Made by a program: the position numbers and the translations under genes. From positions 62,001 to 126,000 of IMG/VR virus record IMGVR_UViG_3300042484_002457: DNA of 64,000 nucleotides; one strand, 5' to 3'. This DNA is from a virus. The notes beneath the pieces were generated by a model, which saw only the letters and a program-made list of their open reading frames with translations, ran no database searches and was not told the DNA's origin. Below are positions 22,347 to 29,765 of this stretch, piece by piece; positions within the stretch are counted from its first letter, which is position 1; each line of letters begins with the position of its first letter.

Positions 22347-23628
22347 TTCTGAGATCTTCTGTAACACACCGTGGTACGAGCTACACATCTATTGGGATGG
22401 CAGCTTGGGTATCTGCTGCCAGGAAGATCACAAACTCTACGCTGGCACAGACTACAACATTGCCACCATGACCATTGCTGAGTGGTTCAACTCTGCTCCA
22501 GTGCAGCAATTTAGGCAAGCAATATTGGGCAATACTCCAGTGAGTGCATGCAGAAGATGTTATGTTGAAGAATCTCATGCCGGAAAAAGTCGCCGCTTGA
22601 AAAGCAATCAAAAAAGTGTGATTTTCATCCAGGCATTTCAAGAAAGCTTTGAACAAAGCCCATGGCGAAAGCACTTTGATTCGTCGGGACTGACTGCCAC
22701 ACAGCCTATTGACATACACGTGGACCTGGGCAACTACTGCAACTTGGCCTGCAAAATGTGCAACGCTCGGGCCAGTTCGCAAATTGCTGCCCAGGAAGTC
22801 AAGTGGGGTATTGAATCTAGTAGACCTTACCTGGGGCAAGACTGGACCAAAAATGCTGATACTTGGGCCAGCTTCAAGCAGCAATTGTTAAATATACCGG
22901 GCCTGAACAATATTCACTTCATGGGCGGTGAAACATTGTTGACTGATCGGTTTGAAGACTTGGTAGACTGCATGATTGAACATGGTCGGTTTGATCTGTG
23001 TTTTAGTTTTGTCACCAACGGCACAATTTTTCAACCTAAACTGATGGCCAAGCTGTCAAAGTTTCGTCGTGTGGGCATTGAAGTTAGCATAGAGACTGTG
23101 AGCGAACACAATGCCTATCAGCGACAGGGCACAGACACTGCCCAGGTGCTGGCCAACATTGAAAAATATCAAGAGTGGGACAACGGCTCCAACATCACCA
23201 TTACTCTTCGTCCAGCAATCAGTGCACTAACAATTGGTCACTATCACACTCTACTGGCGTATGCATTGGCCAATAAATTCATAATCAAAAGTTTGTTGGT
23301 AAACCGACCTGAATATCTAGATGTAAAGATTCTACCTGAATCAGCAAAAAGCACATATATTCAATACTATGAAAATATTTTGCAAGAACTTGAATATGTG
23401 TCAGTTAAACTAGACTATAACGAAAGTGATCCAAATAACTTTCGAGAAATAATAAAGCAACAAGCTCGGATGTGTATAAACATGCTGGGTCAAAACCAAC
23501 CAGGCAACATTGACCAGTTACAGAAACAGTTTGTTGAACATTGCAAAAAGTGGGATCAGGTCTACGGATACAATGCTGTAAAGCTTTATCCTGAACTTGC
23601 TGAGGTATTTGATCGATATGGCTACTAA
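22339..23628 (+). CDS. Radical SAM protein with SPASM/twitch-like N-terminus
   Basis: 429 residues from GTG 22339 (overlaps the clpP stop; a TTG at 22318 would add seven residues). N-terminal '[20 protein letters not shown]' and 'CRRCYVEE' are cysteine clusters typical of auxiliary Fe-S (SPASM/twitch) regions. The radical SAM core follows with C-x3-C-x2-C in '[16 protein letters not shown]' and 'HFMGGETLL' for SAM binding. This arrangement occurs in the phage 'twitch' radical SAM family. Substrate unknown, perhaps a peptide; the next gene is its likely partner. Confidence 0.82.
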   Translation: MANSEIFCNTPWYELHIYWDGSLGICCQEDHKLYAGTDYNIATMTIAEWFNSAPVQQFRQAILGNTPVSACRRCYVEESHAGKSRRLKSNQKSVIFIQAFQESFEQSPWRKHFDSSGLTATQPIDIHVDLGNYCNLACKMCNARASSQIAAQEVKWGIESSRPYLGQDWTKNADTWASFKQQLLNIPGLNNIHFMGGETLLTDRFEDLVDCMIEHGRFDLCFSFVTNGTIFQPKLMAKLSKFRRVGIEVSIETVSEHNAYQRQGTDTAQVLANIEKYQEWDNGSNITITLRPAISALTIGHYHTLLAYALANKFIIKSLLVNRPEYLDVKILPESAKSTYIQYYENILQELEYVSVKLDYNESDPNNFREIIKQQARMCINMLGQNQPGNIDQLQKQFVEHCKKWDQVYGYNAVKLYPELAEVFDRYGY

Positions 23629-24034
23629 AGTAAGTCTTTCAGTTACTTTGACACCGGTTGATCGGCCCTGGGTTCGAATATCTGTTGGTGACTACAAAAA
23701 ACACATCAACCTAACTGATACAACCCGGTTTGATATTGACTTTGAAACTGAATCCTTGGCTCAAGTACTGTTGATTGAACATGTTGAAAAACACCATAAT
23801 GATCCCACAACCGCAGTGATTGTGGACAGTATTGGATTTTTTGCAATAACAGATCCCAAGTTTGTTTGGGCTGGGGTATACTATCCTGAGTATCCTGGCC
23901 ATTATCCTGATAAAACGTCGCCGCTGCTGGGACACAATTATCTCAGTTGGAACGGCACTTACCGGTTAGACTTTGATGTTCCAGTGTTTACTTGGATGCA
24001 CAAAATACTAGATTTTGGTCGGATTTATCAGTAG
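23618..24034 (+). CDS. Unknown protein coupled to the radical SAM gene
   Basis: 138 residues from ATG 23618, overlapping the upstream gene by 11 bp. Beta-rich N-terminus ('SLSVTLTPVDRPWVRISVGD'), aromatic-rich C-terminus ('WAGVYYPEYPGHYPDK', 'YLSWNGTYRLDFDVPVFTW'). Could be a substrate or accessory of the radical SAM enzyme (context only). Confidence 0.5.
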   Translation: MATKVSLSVTLTPVDRPWVRISVGDYKKHINLTDTTRFDIDFETESLAQVLLIEHVEKHHNDPTTAVIVDSIGFFAITDPKFVWAGVYYPEYPGHYPDKTSPLLGHNYLSWNGTYRLDFDVPVFTWMHKILDFGRIYQ

Positions 24035-24117
24035 TGGTTTCGGGTAAACCTGGTGCTCTTGCGATACTGATACAGTATCTCAGCCCAGCTCACCAAAAAG
24101 TCATACATAGTTTTCAT
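24028..24117 (-). CDS. Small protein, 29 aa
   Basis: MKTMYDFLVSWAEILYQYRK, ending STRFTRNHY. Its ATG overlaps the TGA of the gene upstream on the minus strand (ATGA), and its 3' end overlaps the convergent gene by seven bp. Supported by coupling only. Confidence 0.45.
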   Translation of the reverse strand: MKTMYDFLVSWAEILYQYRKSTRFTRNHY

Positions 24118-24284
24118 AAAAAACCTTGTGTTTGTTTGCGATAAAACTCGCGTTCGTAGTGCTCAACATCACCCACGTTGGATGGTTTACGACTTGTGAT
24201 ATACTGTTCCAAACAACGTTGATAGTCTTGTTTTGGGAACATTTCGGCTAGCTTTTCAAGCATTCTTTCAATTTTTGCTGTCAT
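24114..24284 (-). CDS. Small helical protein, 56 aa
   Basis: AGAAGGAAATATC precedes the ATG. 'MTAKIERMLEKLAEMFPKQD' is a charged helix; 'NVGDVEHYEREFYRKQTQGF' follows. A TAAATAC element lies 16 nt upstream, so this two-gene unit fills what would otherwise be a gap between 24.03 and 24.38 kb. Confidence 0.55.
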   Translation of the reverse strand: MTAKIERMLEKLAEMFPKQDYQRCLEQYITSRKPSNVGDVEHYEREFYRKQTQGFL

Positions 24285-24299
24285 GATATTTCCTTCTCA

Positions 24300-24306
24300 G
24301 TATTTA
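24300..24306 (-). promoter_or_regulatory. Late-promoter-like TAAATAC element (minus strand)
   Basis: GGTAAATACTG on the minus strand, 16 nt before the start at 24284. Confidence 0.5.
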
Positions 24307-24346
24307 CCATGAGTCGTTATTGCAGTGCAGCAAATACTTGATTTTC

Positions 24347-24376
24347 TTGACAATCCCAGTTGTTTGCGTGTATAAT
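24347..24376 (+). promoter_or_regulatory. Sigma-70 promoter, leaderless
   Basis: TTGACA, 18-bp spacer, TATAAT. The ATG of the nuclease gene (24383) begins seven nt after the -10 box. Confidence 0.82.
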
Positions 24377-24382
24377 ATCAGT

Positions 24383-24829
24383 ATGCGTTTATTTTTAGAT
24401 ACCGAATTCAACGGCTTCGGCGGCCGACTTATATCCATGGCCCTGGTGCCCGAAAACTCCAAAACTCGGGAGTTTTATAAAGAAATTGAAATTCGAGACC
24501 AGTTAGAACCCTGGGTGCGAGATAATGTGGTTCCGCATTTGATTTTGATTCCCTGTTCGCATTGGGATTTTCAACAGGCTCTAGCACAGTACTTGTGGGA
24601 AGTAGGTGAATGTACCATTGTAGCAGACTGGCCTGATGATATCCGGTACTTTTGCGAGTCGTTAATTACTGGCCCAGGCATGATGATCAATATGTTACAC
24701 AATATTAAATTTGAACTGGATTGCAGTATCGAATACCAATCAGTAGTACCGCATAATGCTTTGCATGACGCCAGGGCCATACGCGACTGGTACCTACAGC
24801 GTGAACAGCGCCTGGCTCAACAAAAGTAG
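24383..24829 (+). CDS. DEDD-type 3'-5' exonuclease/RNase T-like
   Basis: 148 residues starting MRLFLDTEFNGFGG. Exo I motif D-x-E in 'LDTEFNG', a central Asp in 'IVADWPDDIRYF', and Exo III 'HNALHDARAIRDWY' with the catalytic His and Asp. This matches the small bacterial RNase H-fold exonucleases (Rv2179c-like). May act on RNA or DNA ends. Predicted to be translated from a leaderless mRNA; an upstream TTG-type reading through the promoter is rejected. Confidence 0.8.
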   Translation: MRLFLDTEFNGFGGRLISMALVPENSKTREFYKEIEIRDQLEPWVRDNVVPHLILIPCSHWDFQQALAQYLWEVGECTIVADWPDDIRYFCESLITGPGMMINMLHNIKFELDCSIEYQSVVPHNALHDARAIRDWYLQREQRLAQQK

Positions 24830-24849
24830 TACTCAAGTACTACAAAATT
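24826..24849 (+). terminator. Small hairpin of the TACTCAAGTA type
   Basis: GTAGTAC-TCAA-GTACTAC followed by AAAATTT. It includes the stop codon of the exonuclease gene and directly precedes a promoter. Weak T-run, so terminator strength is uncertain. Confidence 0.5.
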
Positions 24850-24854
24850 TCTGG

Positions 24855-24883
24855 TTGACCAAAATTGCCCAATTTGCTATAAT
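24855..24883 (+). promoter_or_regulatory. Sigma-70 promoter, CCCAATTTGC-spacer class
   Basis: TTGACC, 17 bp, TATAAT with extended TGC; followed by ATACACATAGCAAAGC, shared with other copies. Confidence 0.9.
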
Positions 24884-24914
24884 ATACACATAGCAAAGCA
24901 AAAAGGAGCCTGAA

Positions 24915-25202
24915 ATGACCAAGCAAGATCACACAGTGTACATCTACAAAACAGATCGTCGCACCAAGAGTGGTGAGCGTCTTGTCAGCACCACTGTTTG
25001 GCGCAACCGTGATGCAGCAGAAATGAAACGTGAAGTGCGTGAACTGCAATACGAACTTTGGCCTGTGAGCCGAGGCTTCCGTATTGAGTTCTTTCCCACA
25101 ATGGTCACTGTCAAAAACTTGATAACTGGCCAGGACATTGAAATTGACCGTGACACTCCCTGGTCGTGCAACCCTGCGTCAGAATCTTATTGGTCGAGGT
25201 AA
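24915..25202 (+). CDS. Conserved phage protein, unknown
   Basis: 95 residues; AAGGAG eight nt upstream. MTKQDHTVYIYKTDRRTKSG, 'NRDAAEMKREVRELQYE', then a beta-rich half. Single-gene unit between two promoter cassettes. No function known. Confidence 0.55.
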   Translation: MTKQDHTVYIYKTDRRTKSGERLVSTTVWRNRDAAEMKREVRELQYELWPVSRGFRIEFFPTMVTVKNLITGQDIEIDRDTPWSCNPASESYWSR

Positions 25203-25224
25203 CACTTGAGTATTACAAATTTTG
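25199..25224 (+). terminator. Small hairpin of the TACTTGAGTA type
   Basis: GTAACAC-TTGA-GTATTAC (one mismatch), then AAATTTTGG directly before the next -35. Confidence 0.45.
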
Positions 25225-25225
25225 G

Positions 25226-25254
25226 TTGACCAGAATTTCCCAATTTGCTATAAT
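25226..25254 (+). promoter_or_regulatory. Sigma-70 promoter, CCCAATTTGC-spacer class
   Basis: TTGACC, 17 bp, TATAAT. Drives 25287-26119. Confidence 0.9.
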
Positions 25255-25286
25255 ATAGACATACAGTAACAAAACAGGAGTCAACT

Positions 25287-25538
25287 ATGAAAGTTCAGCG
25301 TTTCAAACAAGCCCAGCGTTTTCGTGTTATTGTTGGTCCCGCATGTTTTTATGCCACCGCAAAGCAAATTCGCAATGGGGTTGGTGACTTTGTAAACTGC
25401 AATGCCGCAACCCAAAAGGCCCTGGAGACACTGGAATTTCAACGTAGCGGCGGCTATAAGAATGCTGGGGTGCTGGAGTTTTCAACCGGGCTTGCAGGTA
25501 CCTGGGAAGGTTTGCAAGTTCAACTCAACGTGGCTTAA
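25287..25538 (+). CDS. Small phage protein, unknown
   Basis: 83 residues, CAGGAG upstream. MKVQRFKQAQRFRVIVGPACF, then 'QKALETLEFQRSGGYKNAG'. Basic, probably alpha/beta. First gene of a three-gene unit. Confidence 0.5.
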   Translation: MKVQRFKQAQRFRVIVGPACFYATAKQIRNGVGDFVNCNAATQKALETLEFQRSGGYKNAGVLEFSTGLAGTWEGLQVQLNVA

Positions 25539-25548
25539 GGAGTAAATT

Positions 25549-25863
25549 ATGCCCTGCATGAGTTATGATGATCGTCCTGACTACAGTGAACGAGATTGGA
25601 AAAACAAAACAGACCGCCTGGCCCGTATTGCCTGCAAGGCACTGCAAGCCCTTGAAGACGCAGGCAAGGAAGATTTTCTTTTGCTCCAAGACGATGAAGT
25701 GCGTGAATGGTGGGCCGCACATAAAGAAGCAGATCGCAAAGCTCAAGCGGCCAAGGCAGAAAAAGCCCGTGTGGCACAAATTCGCCGAGCTGCCTTGGCC
25801 AAACTCAGTGATGAAGAGCGCCGAGCGCTGGGCATCAAACAAATAAAGAGCACAAATGTTTGA
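25549..25863 (+). CDS. Charged helical phage protein
   Basis: 104 residues; TAAGGAG before the ATG. After 'MSYDDRPDYSERDWKNKTD' the protein is helical and Ala/Lys/Arg-rich ('EADRKAQAAKAEKARVAQIR'), ending with 'LSDEERRALGIKQ'. A recurring phage protein of unknown role. Overlaps the next gene. Confidence 0.55.
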   Translation: MPCMSYDDRPDYSERDWKNKTDRLARIACKALQALEDAGKEDFLLLQDDEVREWWAAHKEADRKAQAAKAEKARVAQIRRAALAKLSDEERRALGIKQIKSTNV

Positions 25864-26119
25864 GTGGGTCAAAGAAATATACACCAAAGGCACAGTAAAG
25901 CTGAAGTTCATTGCCTACGATGACGCCAAACAGGGCGATGAAATTGAGCCTTACGAAGACGTGGCCACAATCCCATACGAAGGCAAATACCAAGAGTTTG
26001 TGATCAAAAGCAAGCTCAGGAATTTTATTCGTGCTACTCGGGATCACTTGGTTGTGGAAATGACCGTGATTGAACACGTTGAGAATGGCAAGGTGATTTA
26101 TGAAGCTGATCAAAACTGA
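25856..26119 (+). CDS. Small protein, paralogue of 17357-17587
   Basis: 87 residues: MFEWVKEIYTKGTVKLKFIA, 'EPYEDVATIPYEGKYQEF', 'VVEMTVIEHVENGK'. Clear family with 17357. Overlaps the preceding gene by eight bases. The two copies lie under different promoters, so the duplication is not in tandem. Confidence 0.6.
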   Translation: MFEWVKEIYTKGTVKLKFIAYDDAKQGDEIEPYEDVATIPYEGKYQEFVIKSKLRNFIRATRDHLVVEMTVIEHVENGKVIYEADQN

Positions 26120-26128
26120 TAGCCAAAA

Positions 26129-26154
26129 GTAATACTTTATAGTACTACTTTTTC
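26129..26154 (+). terminator. Hairpin terminator, AGTAATACTTTATAGTACTACT type
   Basis: AGTAATACT/AGTACTACT stem (one mismatch), loop TTAT region, followed by TTTTTC. Next promoter starts four bp later. Confidence 0.6.
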
Positions 26155-26157
26155 TGG

Positions 26158-26186
26158 TTGACCAAAATTTCCCAATTTGCTATAAT
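26158..26186 (+). promoter_or_regulatory. Sigma-70 promoter, CCCAATTTGC-spacer class
   Basis: TTGACC, 17 bp, TATAAT; the downstream leader (ATACACATAGCAAAGCAAAA) is the same as at 24855. Confidence 0.9.
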
Positions 26187-26218
26187 ATACACATAGCAAA
26201 GCAAAACAGGAGTCGAAG

Positions 26219-26629
26219 ATGGCATATGTGAGTCAAGAAATGAAAGCAAAGTTGGCCCCTACTATCCGGGCAATTTGCAAAAAGTACGGCGTCAAAGGCA
26301 GCATTGCAGTGCGCCACCACTCAACTCTGGTCTTGAACATCCGCCAAGGCAACATTGACTTCATTGGCAACTTTAACCGAACTGTGTCTGAACGCCCAGG
26401 TGGCTTCCGCAATGGTAATCCTGCCAAGGACCACATTGACGTGAACACTTCTTGGTACCAAGAACACTTTGATGGTCGTGCTCGAGCATTCCTGGCTGAA
26501 GTGATCCCTGCAATGGAAGGTCCGGACTACTTTGACCACAGCGATATCCAAAGCGACTACTTCCATCGCTCACACTACATCGACATCAACATTGGCTCAT
26601 GGAACAAGCCCTACGCCCTGGAGAAATAA
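26219..26629 (+). CDS. Conserved phage protein (LPD29-like?)
   Basis: 136 residues, ACAGGAG upstream. 'MKAKLAPTIRAICKKYGVKG', 'HHSTLVLNIRQGNIDFIGNF', 'FLAEVIPAMEGPDYFDHSD', 'HYIDINIGSWNKPY'. Very common in phages and plasmids; the N-terminal helix-strand pattern recalls large-polyvalent-protein-associated domains, but I cannot confirm it. Heads an operon to 27702. Confidence 0.6.
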   Translation: MAYVSQEMKAKLAPTIRAICKKYGVKGSIAVRHHSTLVLNIRQGNIDFIGNFNRTVSERPGGFRNGNPAKDHIDVNTSWYQEHFDGRARAFLAEVIPAMEGPDYFDHSDIQSDYFHRSHYIDINIGSWNKPYALEK

Positions 26630-26630
26630 A

Positions 26631-26738
26631 ATGAAATTGTACTCTGTGCGCTGGACTCAAACTTATACTGGTTGGGCTGAGCCCGAACTGGATCTAGCTC
26701 AGGCTCAAGAACTGTTAGCAAGGATCATGGCAAAATGA
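26631..26738 (+). CDS. Small protein, 35 aa
   Basis: MKLYSVRWTQTYTGWAEPEL, ending AQELLARIMAK. One base after the upstream stop and overlapping the next ATG by TGA. Its start is set by position between coupled genes. Confidence 0.5.
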   Translation: MKLYSVRWTQTYTGWAEPELDLAQAQELLARIMAK

Positions 26739-27022
26739 ACAGCAACCTAGTTCACTGTTATATTACCGGATTCAAGTTTAAAAACATATTCGGCGGAGAG
26801 ACCGACGACTTTTCCCGCAGTATTACACATATGACTTATCTGGATCCGGTAACTGCACGAAAGTTTCCAATGATTAGAAATATGTGGAGCCTGCGCGACC
26901 ACGCACACTCATATGGATACTTTGATACTCTTGAAGAAGCGCAAGCAGAAGCACAGCGTATTTGGCCCGGCTGCGGATTTAAGACTCCGGCAGAGTTTAG
27001 AGCAGAGGAGTGTGAATCGTGA
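26735..27022 (+). CDS. Small phage protein, unknown
   Basis: 95 residues. Aromatic N-terminus (MNSNLVHCYITGFKFKNIFG), 'LEEAQAEAQRIWPGCGFKTP'. ATGA overlap with 26631 gene. No family recognised. Confidence 0.5.
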   Translation: MNSNLVHCYITGFKFKNIFGGETDDFSRSITHMTYLDPVTARKFPMIRNMWSLRDHAHSYGYFDTLEEAQAEAQRIWPGCGFKTPAEFRAEECES

Positions 27023-27375
27023 AATGGTTTGCCGAAACAACTGACTACAAGGACAAGGTTCCCAACGGCATCTACTTGCTGGATGACAGCAAGACCAAAA
27101 TGTATGCGTTCAAGCCCCGTGGCACAGACGACATCAAAACGTTCAAAAACTTTATCCGCATTGACACCCGTGGTCGCAAGTTTGTTGTGAACCCTGTGCA
27201 GTTCGAAACCAAGGTCAAAGAGCCAGAGCCCGAAGGTCGCTCATGGACAGTGAAAGGTAGCAAAGGCGATGAATACACAATCACAGAACTCAACGGTAAT
27301 CTCTCTTGCACCTGTTCAGGATTTAAGTTTAGAGGAAAATGCAAGCACGCCGAAAGTGTATCAGTGGCAGTATAA
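27019..27375 (+). CDS. SWIM zinc-finger protein
   Basis: 118 residues from a GTG overlapping the upstream TGA. The C-terminus has the SWIM pattern C-x-C-x(n)-C-x-H: 'LSCTCSGFKFRGKCKHAESV'. N-terminal half is beta-rich with 'NGIYLLDDSKTKMYAFKPRG'. SWIM motifs bind Zn and often DNA or protein; they are usual in small phage proteins of this kind. Overlaps the next gene by 20 bp. Confidence 0.78.
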   Translation: MKWFAETTDYKDKVPNGIYLLDDSKTKMYAFKPRGTDDIKTFKNFIRIDTRGRKFVVNPVQFETKVKEPEPEGRSWTVKGSKGDEYTITELNGNLSCTCSGFKFRGKCKHAESVSVAV

Positions 27376-27529
27376 CGGCCGAGCACCTTGGTCAGAGATT
27401 GTGCATTGGTGCTACAAGAATCTTTACCACGGCGGACACTATGAACCCAACTGGCGCACCAACGGTTATGAAACCATTTGGTTCACAGACCCCAAAGAGT
27501 ATACTGCATTCCTGTTGAGGTGGTCATGA
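27356..27529 (+). CDS. Small 'LRWS'-tail protein 1
   Basis: 57 residues from GTG 27356 (the longer reading would lie over the SWIM coding region). 'RAPWSEIVHWCYKNLYHGG', end 'FTDPKEYTAFLLRWS'. Shares the tail 'F.D...a.fflRWS' with genes at 27526, 34287, 34559 and 42427, a small ferredoxin-like fold family by pattern. Confidence 0.5.
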   Translation: MYQWQYNGRAPWSEIVHWCYKNLYHGGHYEPNWRTNGYETIWFTDPKEYTAFLLRWS

Positions 27530-27702
27530 CGGAAACTGAATTGATTGAAATAACAGTGGGTGCCTGGGGCAACAATCTCAAAGAAATAGTGGATTGGGCA
27601 CTAGAGAGATTCAGCGATCGCGTTGAGCCACACGATACTTTGCCAATTTTGTATTTCCGTGACCAAGCAGATGCTACATTTTTCGTGATGCGATGGTCGT
27701 GA
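27526..27702 (+). CDS. Small 'LRWS'-tail protein 2
   Basis: 58 residues, ATGA overlap. 'AWGNNLKEIVDWALERFSD', end 'FRDQADATFFVMRWS'. Tandem relative of the previous gene. Ends at a shared bidirectional terminator. Confidence 0.6.
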   Translation: MTETELIEITVGAWGNNLKEIVDWALERFSDRVEPHDTLPILYFRDQADATFFVMRWS

Positions 27703-27727
27703 AAAAGCCCCTTGCGGGGCCTTTTTT
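27702..27727. terminator. Bidirectional terminator
   Basis: AAAAA-GCCCC-TTGC-GGGGC-CTTTTTT. Closes the plus-strand operon and the convergent minus-strand gene at 27727. Confidence 0.85.
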
Positions 27728-28026
27728 CAAATGTCTTCAATTTCTACACTTATGATATTCAAATCGTACAATTCGGATGAGCTAAAAAGGAAATCGCGCC
27801 ATTCTTCAGCAGCGGCCTGATCTACCCAATGCCGGGTGGCAGTAAAAAGCACGTACTCGTTGCTAACTCCGCCCCACTCAAAGTTATAAAGCACTTTACC
27901 TTTTCCGTCAGTTTTTCCAGCCGCAAATAGATCGCTTATTTCTCCATCCGCTGCAATCCGATATGGGGTCATGCTCATCGCCATAGTGGGGTATGTTGCA
28001 ACAGTCTTCTTGGTCATTGTGGTCAT
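27727..28026 (-). CDS. Small protein, unknown
   Basis: 99 residues, AAAGGAATTTTATC before the ATG. 'YRIAADGEISDLFAAGKTDG', 'NEYVLFTATRHWVDQAAAEE', end 'LNIISVEIEDI'. Reads like a small ferredoxin-fold or antibiotic-monooxygenase-like domain, but weakly. Preceded by a TATAAATAC late box. Confidence 0.5.
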   Translation of the reverse strand: MTTMTKKTVATYPTMAMSMTPYRIAADGEISDLFAAGKTDGKGKVLYNFEWGGVSNEYVLFTATRHWVDQAAAEEWRDFLFSSSELYDLNIISVEIEDI

Positions 28027-28043
28027 GATAAAATTCCTTTGTT

Positions 28044-28052
28044 GTATTTATA
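28044..28052 (-). promoter_or_regulatory. Late-promoter-like TATAAATAC element (minus strand)
   Basis: Exact T4 late core TATAAATA plus C, 18 nt before the start at 28026. Confidence 0.6.
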
Positions 28053-28054
28053 TC

Positions 28055-28486
28055 TTACTTGTAGATATAGTTAATGGTGTCGTTGTTTTCTCGATAAACA
28101 CCGGCACCATTCTTGAGATGGAAGCGTCGAGCCATGTCAGTCTTGGGACTCAAGGTCACATAGGTCTGAATACCAGGAAACTCAGCCTCAATTGACTTTT
28201 GGGCTTCTTGAATCAGTTCGCGTCCTGCCCCTGCTGTATAACTCCAAATAGTATAAAATACCGCAGTTGTGGCACTCTCAACCAGGTCCACCAAGTCATC
28301 CACAGCAGCAGGAATTGAGCTCAAAAACTTAACACAGGTCACTGCCTGTGTTTTGTCCCCGTCCTTGAGCATGTAAATTCGGCTGTTAGAGTTGACTCGT
28401 TGAGCTACAGGAATTTCGGGACGAACAGGGTCGTCCCGAATAATAGTTTCTAATTCGTCAGTGATGGTAGTGATGGTCTGCAACAT
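28055..28486 (-). CDS. GNAT-like acetyltransferase (tentative)
   Basis: 143 residues from ATG 28486 (GGAGAGCGTAAC upstream). Central 'AVFYTIWSYTAGAGRELIQE' could be the acetyl-CoA loop region, and 'YVTLSPKTDMARRFHLKNGA' followed by 'NYIYK' resembles the C-terminus of a GNAT-type phage enzyme. No canonical R/Q-x-x-G-x-G/A is clear. Single gene with its own late box. Confidence 0.45.
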   Translation of the reverse strand: MLQTITTITDELETIIRDDPVRPEIPVAQRVNSNSRIYMLKDGDKTQAVTCVKFLSSIPAAVDDLVDLVESATTAVFYTIWSYTAGAGRELIQEAQKSIEAEFPGIQTYVTLSPKTDMARRFHLKNGAGVYRENNDTINYIYK

Positions 28487-28509
28487 GTTACGCTCTCCAA
28501 TTGCAACCT

Positions 28510-28517
28510 TATTTATA
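28510..28517 (-). promoter_or_regulatory. Late-promoter-like TATAAATA element (minus strand)
   Basis: Exact TATAAATA on the minus strand, 24 nt before the start at 28486. Confidence 0.6.
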
Positions 28518-28580
28518 TCTGTGTATATTAAAATTTTGTGACAATAGGCAAACTTTGTCAAAATACTTGACCAATAAGTG

Positions 28581-28609
28581 TTGCAACAACAATCAATAAC
28601 CAGTACAAT
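28581..28609 (+). promoter_or_regulatory. Sigma-70-like promoter
   Basis: TTGCAA, 17 bp, TACAAT. A TTGACCAATAAG at 28567 lacks a matching -10. Confidence 0.6.
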
Positions 28610-28615
28610 AGTCAC

Positions 28616-28640
28616 ATGCTGTAGACAACAGCATCTTTTT
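28616..28640 (+). promoter_or_regulatory. 5'-leader hairpin with T-run
   Basis: ATGCTGT-AGACA-ACAGCAT, then CTTTTTAACTTAGGAG. The stem starts about where transcription begins. Similar leaders precede 35533 and 41966; either an attenuator or a 5' stabiliser. Confidence 0.6.
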
Positions 28641-28656
28641 AACTTAGGAGATTATT

Positions 28657-28923
28657 ATGCGTTTCAATGAAGATACCAAAACTTTCAAACTGTTCACAGC
28701 CTTGCGCACTGGCGAAGCTATCACTCCCGCTACTGCTGCCAAGCGGTTTGGCATCAAGAACATGAGTGCTGAAGTTAGCCGTGTTCGTGCTGGCGGTTTT
28801 GCAGTTTATAGTAACACCCGTGTGGCTGGCAACGGCGTGCGTGTGACCGAGTACCAAATGGGCAAGCCATCGCGAAAAATTATCGCTGCTGGTTATCGCG
28901 CTATGGCACTTGGTCTTGCTTGA
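28657..28923 (+). CDS. Winged-helix/HTH-like small protein
   Basis: 88 residues, TTAGGAG upstream. 'TALRTGEAITPATAAKRFGI' and 'NMSAEVSRVRAGGF' give a helix-turn-helix, followed by a beta hairpin 'YSNTRVAGNGVRVTEYQMGK'. A frequent phage DNA-binding protein type. Candidate regulator. Ends at a strong terminator. Confidence 0.65.
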   Translation: MRFNEDTKTFKLFTALRTGEAITPATAAKRFGIKNMSAEVSRVRAGGFAVYSNTRVAGNGVRVTEYQMGKPSRKIIAAGYRAMALGLA

Positions 28924-28940
28924 TAAGTAGTTAGTACTAC

Positions 28941-28971
28941 AAAGAAGCCCGCCATTGGCGGGCTTCTTCTT
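28941..28971 (+). terminator. Intrinsic terminator
   Basis: GAAGCCCGCC-ATT-GGCGGGCTTC with TTCTT tail. The -35 of the next promoter starts in its tail. Confidence 0.85.
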
Positions 28972-28998
28972 GACCATTTATACAAGACACTGTATAAT
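28970..28998 (+). promoter_or_regulatory. Sigma-70 promoter
   Basis: TTGACC, 17 bp, TATAAT; serves the operon from 29018. Confidence 0.88.
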
Positions 28999-29017
28999 AC
29001 ACATGTAAAGGAAAACC

Positions 29018-29470
29018 ATGTTGTTAAAACTGCTGGAAAAAATGGGTCGAAAACGCATTGTTTATGATCGCGTGGACAACGAGCCCTACCTGGAACGCTA
29101 TTACTTGTTTCTCAAGGAGCGAGAGCGTTTCCCATTCAACGTGTTCTTGCACAAGTTTTTGAAATCTGACCCTGATGATGTGCATGACCATCCTTGGCCT
29201 TTTGCTACCTTGATTCTACGAGGTGGCTACTGGGAGTGGCGTCCTCAGTTCAATTCACAAGGTGAAAAAATTGGTGAAGTTGCCAAATGGTGCGGCCCCG
29301 GTAGCTTTAGAACTGCTCGAGCCACCACATACCACCGCATTGAACTGGACCCTGCTGTGACTTGCTGGACCTTGTTTATGCCTGGGCCCAAACAACGAGA
29401 CTGGGGCTTCTTGGTTCGCAACGTGTGGATACAGTGGGAACAGTATTTGAAACAAAGGAAAGCAACATGA
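29018..29470 (+). CDS. Cupin-fold protein
   Basis: 150 residues; AAAGGAAAACC before the ATG. 'DDVHDHPWPFATLILRGGYW' supplies the cupin metal histidines, and 'YHRIELDPAVTCWTLFMPGP' the second strand set. 'NVFLHKFLKSDPDD' precedes. Cysteine-dioxygenase-like proteins of this sort occur in many phages; metal binding is likely, reaction unknown. ATGA-type overlap with the next gene. Confidence 0.7.
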   Translation: MLLKLLEKMGRKRIVYDRVDNEPYLERYYLFLKERERFPFNVFLHKFLKSDPDDVHDHPWPFATLILRGGYWEWRPQFNSQGEKIGEVAKWCGPGSFRTARATTYHRIELDPAVTCWTLFMPGPKQRDWGFLVRNVWIQWEQYLKQRKAT

Positions 29471-29763
29471 ATTGGCTAAAACTAAAACTTCGAGACTGGA
29501 TCAACAGTGCTCATGATATTGATGCGCCCGAGCAGGTCTATGCCACTAGCCCAAGCAATCGATTGATAGCTCGCAGTGACATAGACAGCGAAGACGGGCT
29601 AAGTATCACTGTGCGATCAGCTGTGGGTGGGCGCATTGTGACATTCCGACATTATGACCGTAAAACAGACCGCACCAATCATCGCCTGTACATTGTGCCT
29701 GAAGACCAGGACTTTGAACGCGAACTGGGCAAAATGATCACATTGGAAAGCATGCGAGGTTGA
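29467..29763 (+). CDS. Small phage protein, unknown
   Basis: 98 residues from ATG 29467. 'DWINSAHDIDAPEQVYATSP', 'GLSITVRSAVGGRIVTFRHY', 'NHRLYIVPEDQDFERELGK'. Alpha/beta; known as a T4-type hypothetical. Coupled to the cupin gene. Confidence 0.55.
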   Translation: MNWLKLKLRDWINSAHDIDAPEQVYATSPSNRLIARSDIDSEDGLSITVRSAVGGRIVTFRHYDRKTDRTNHRLYIVPEDQDFERELGKMITLESMRG

Positions 29764-29765
29764 AC

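Noticed and set aside
28567-28578. TTGACCAATAAG as the -35 of the promoter before 28657
   Set aside because: No -10 box at 17 bp; the TTGCAA at 28581 fits TACAAT at the right distance instead.
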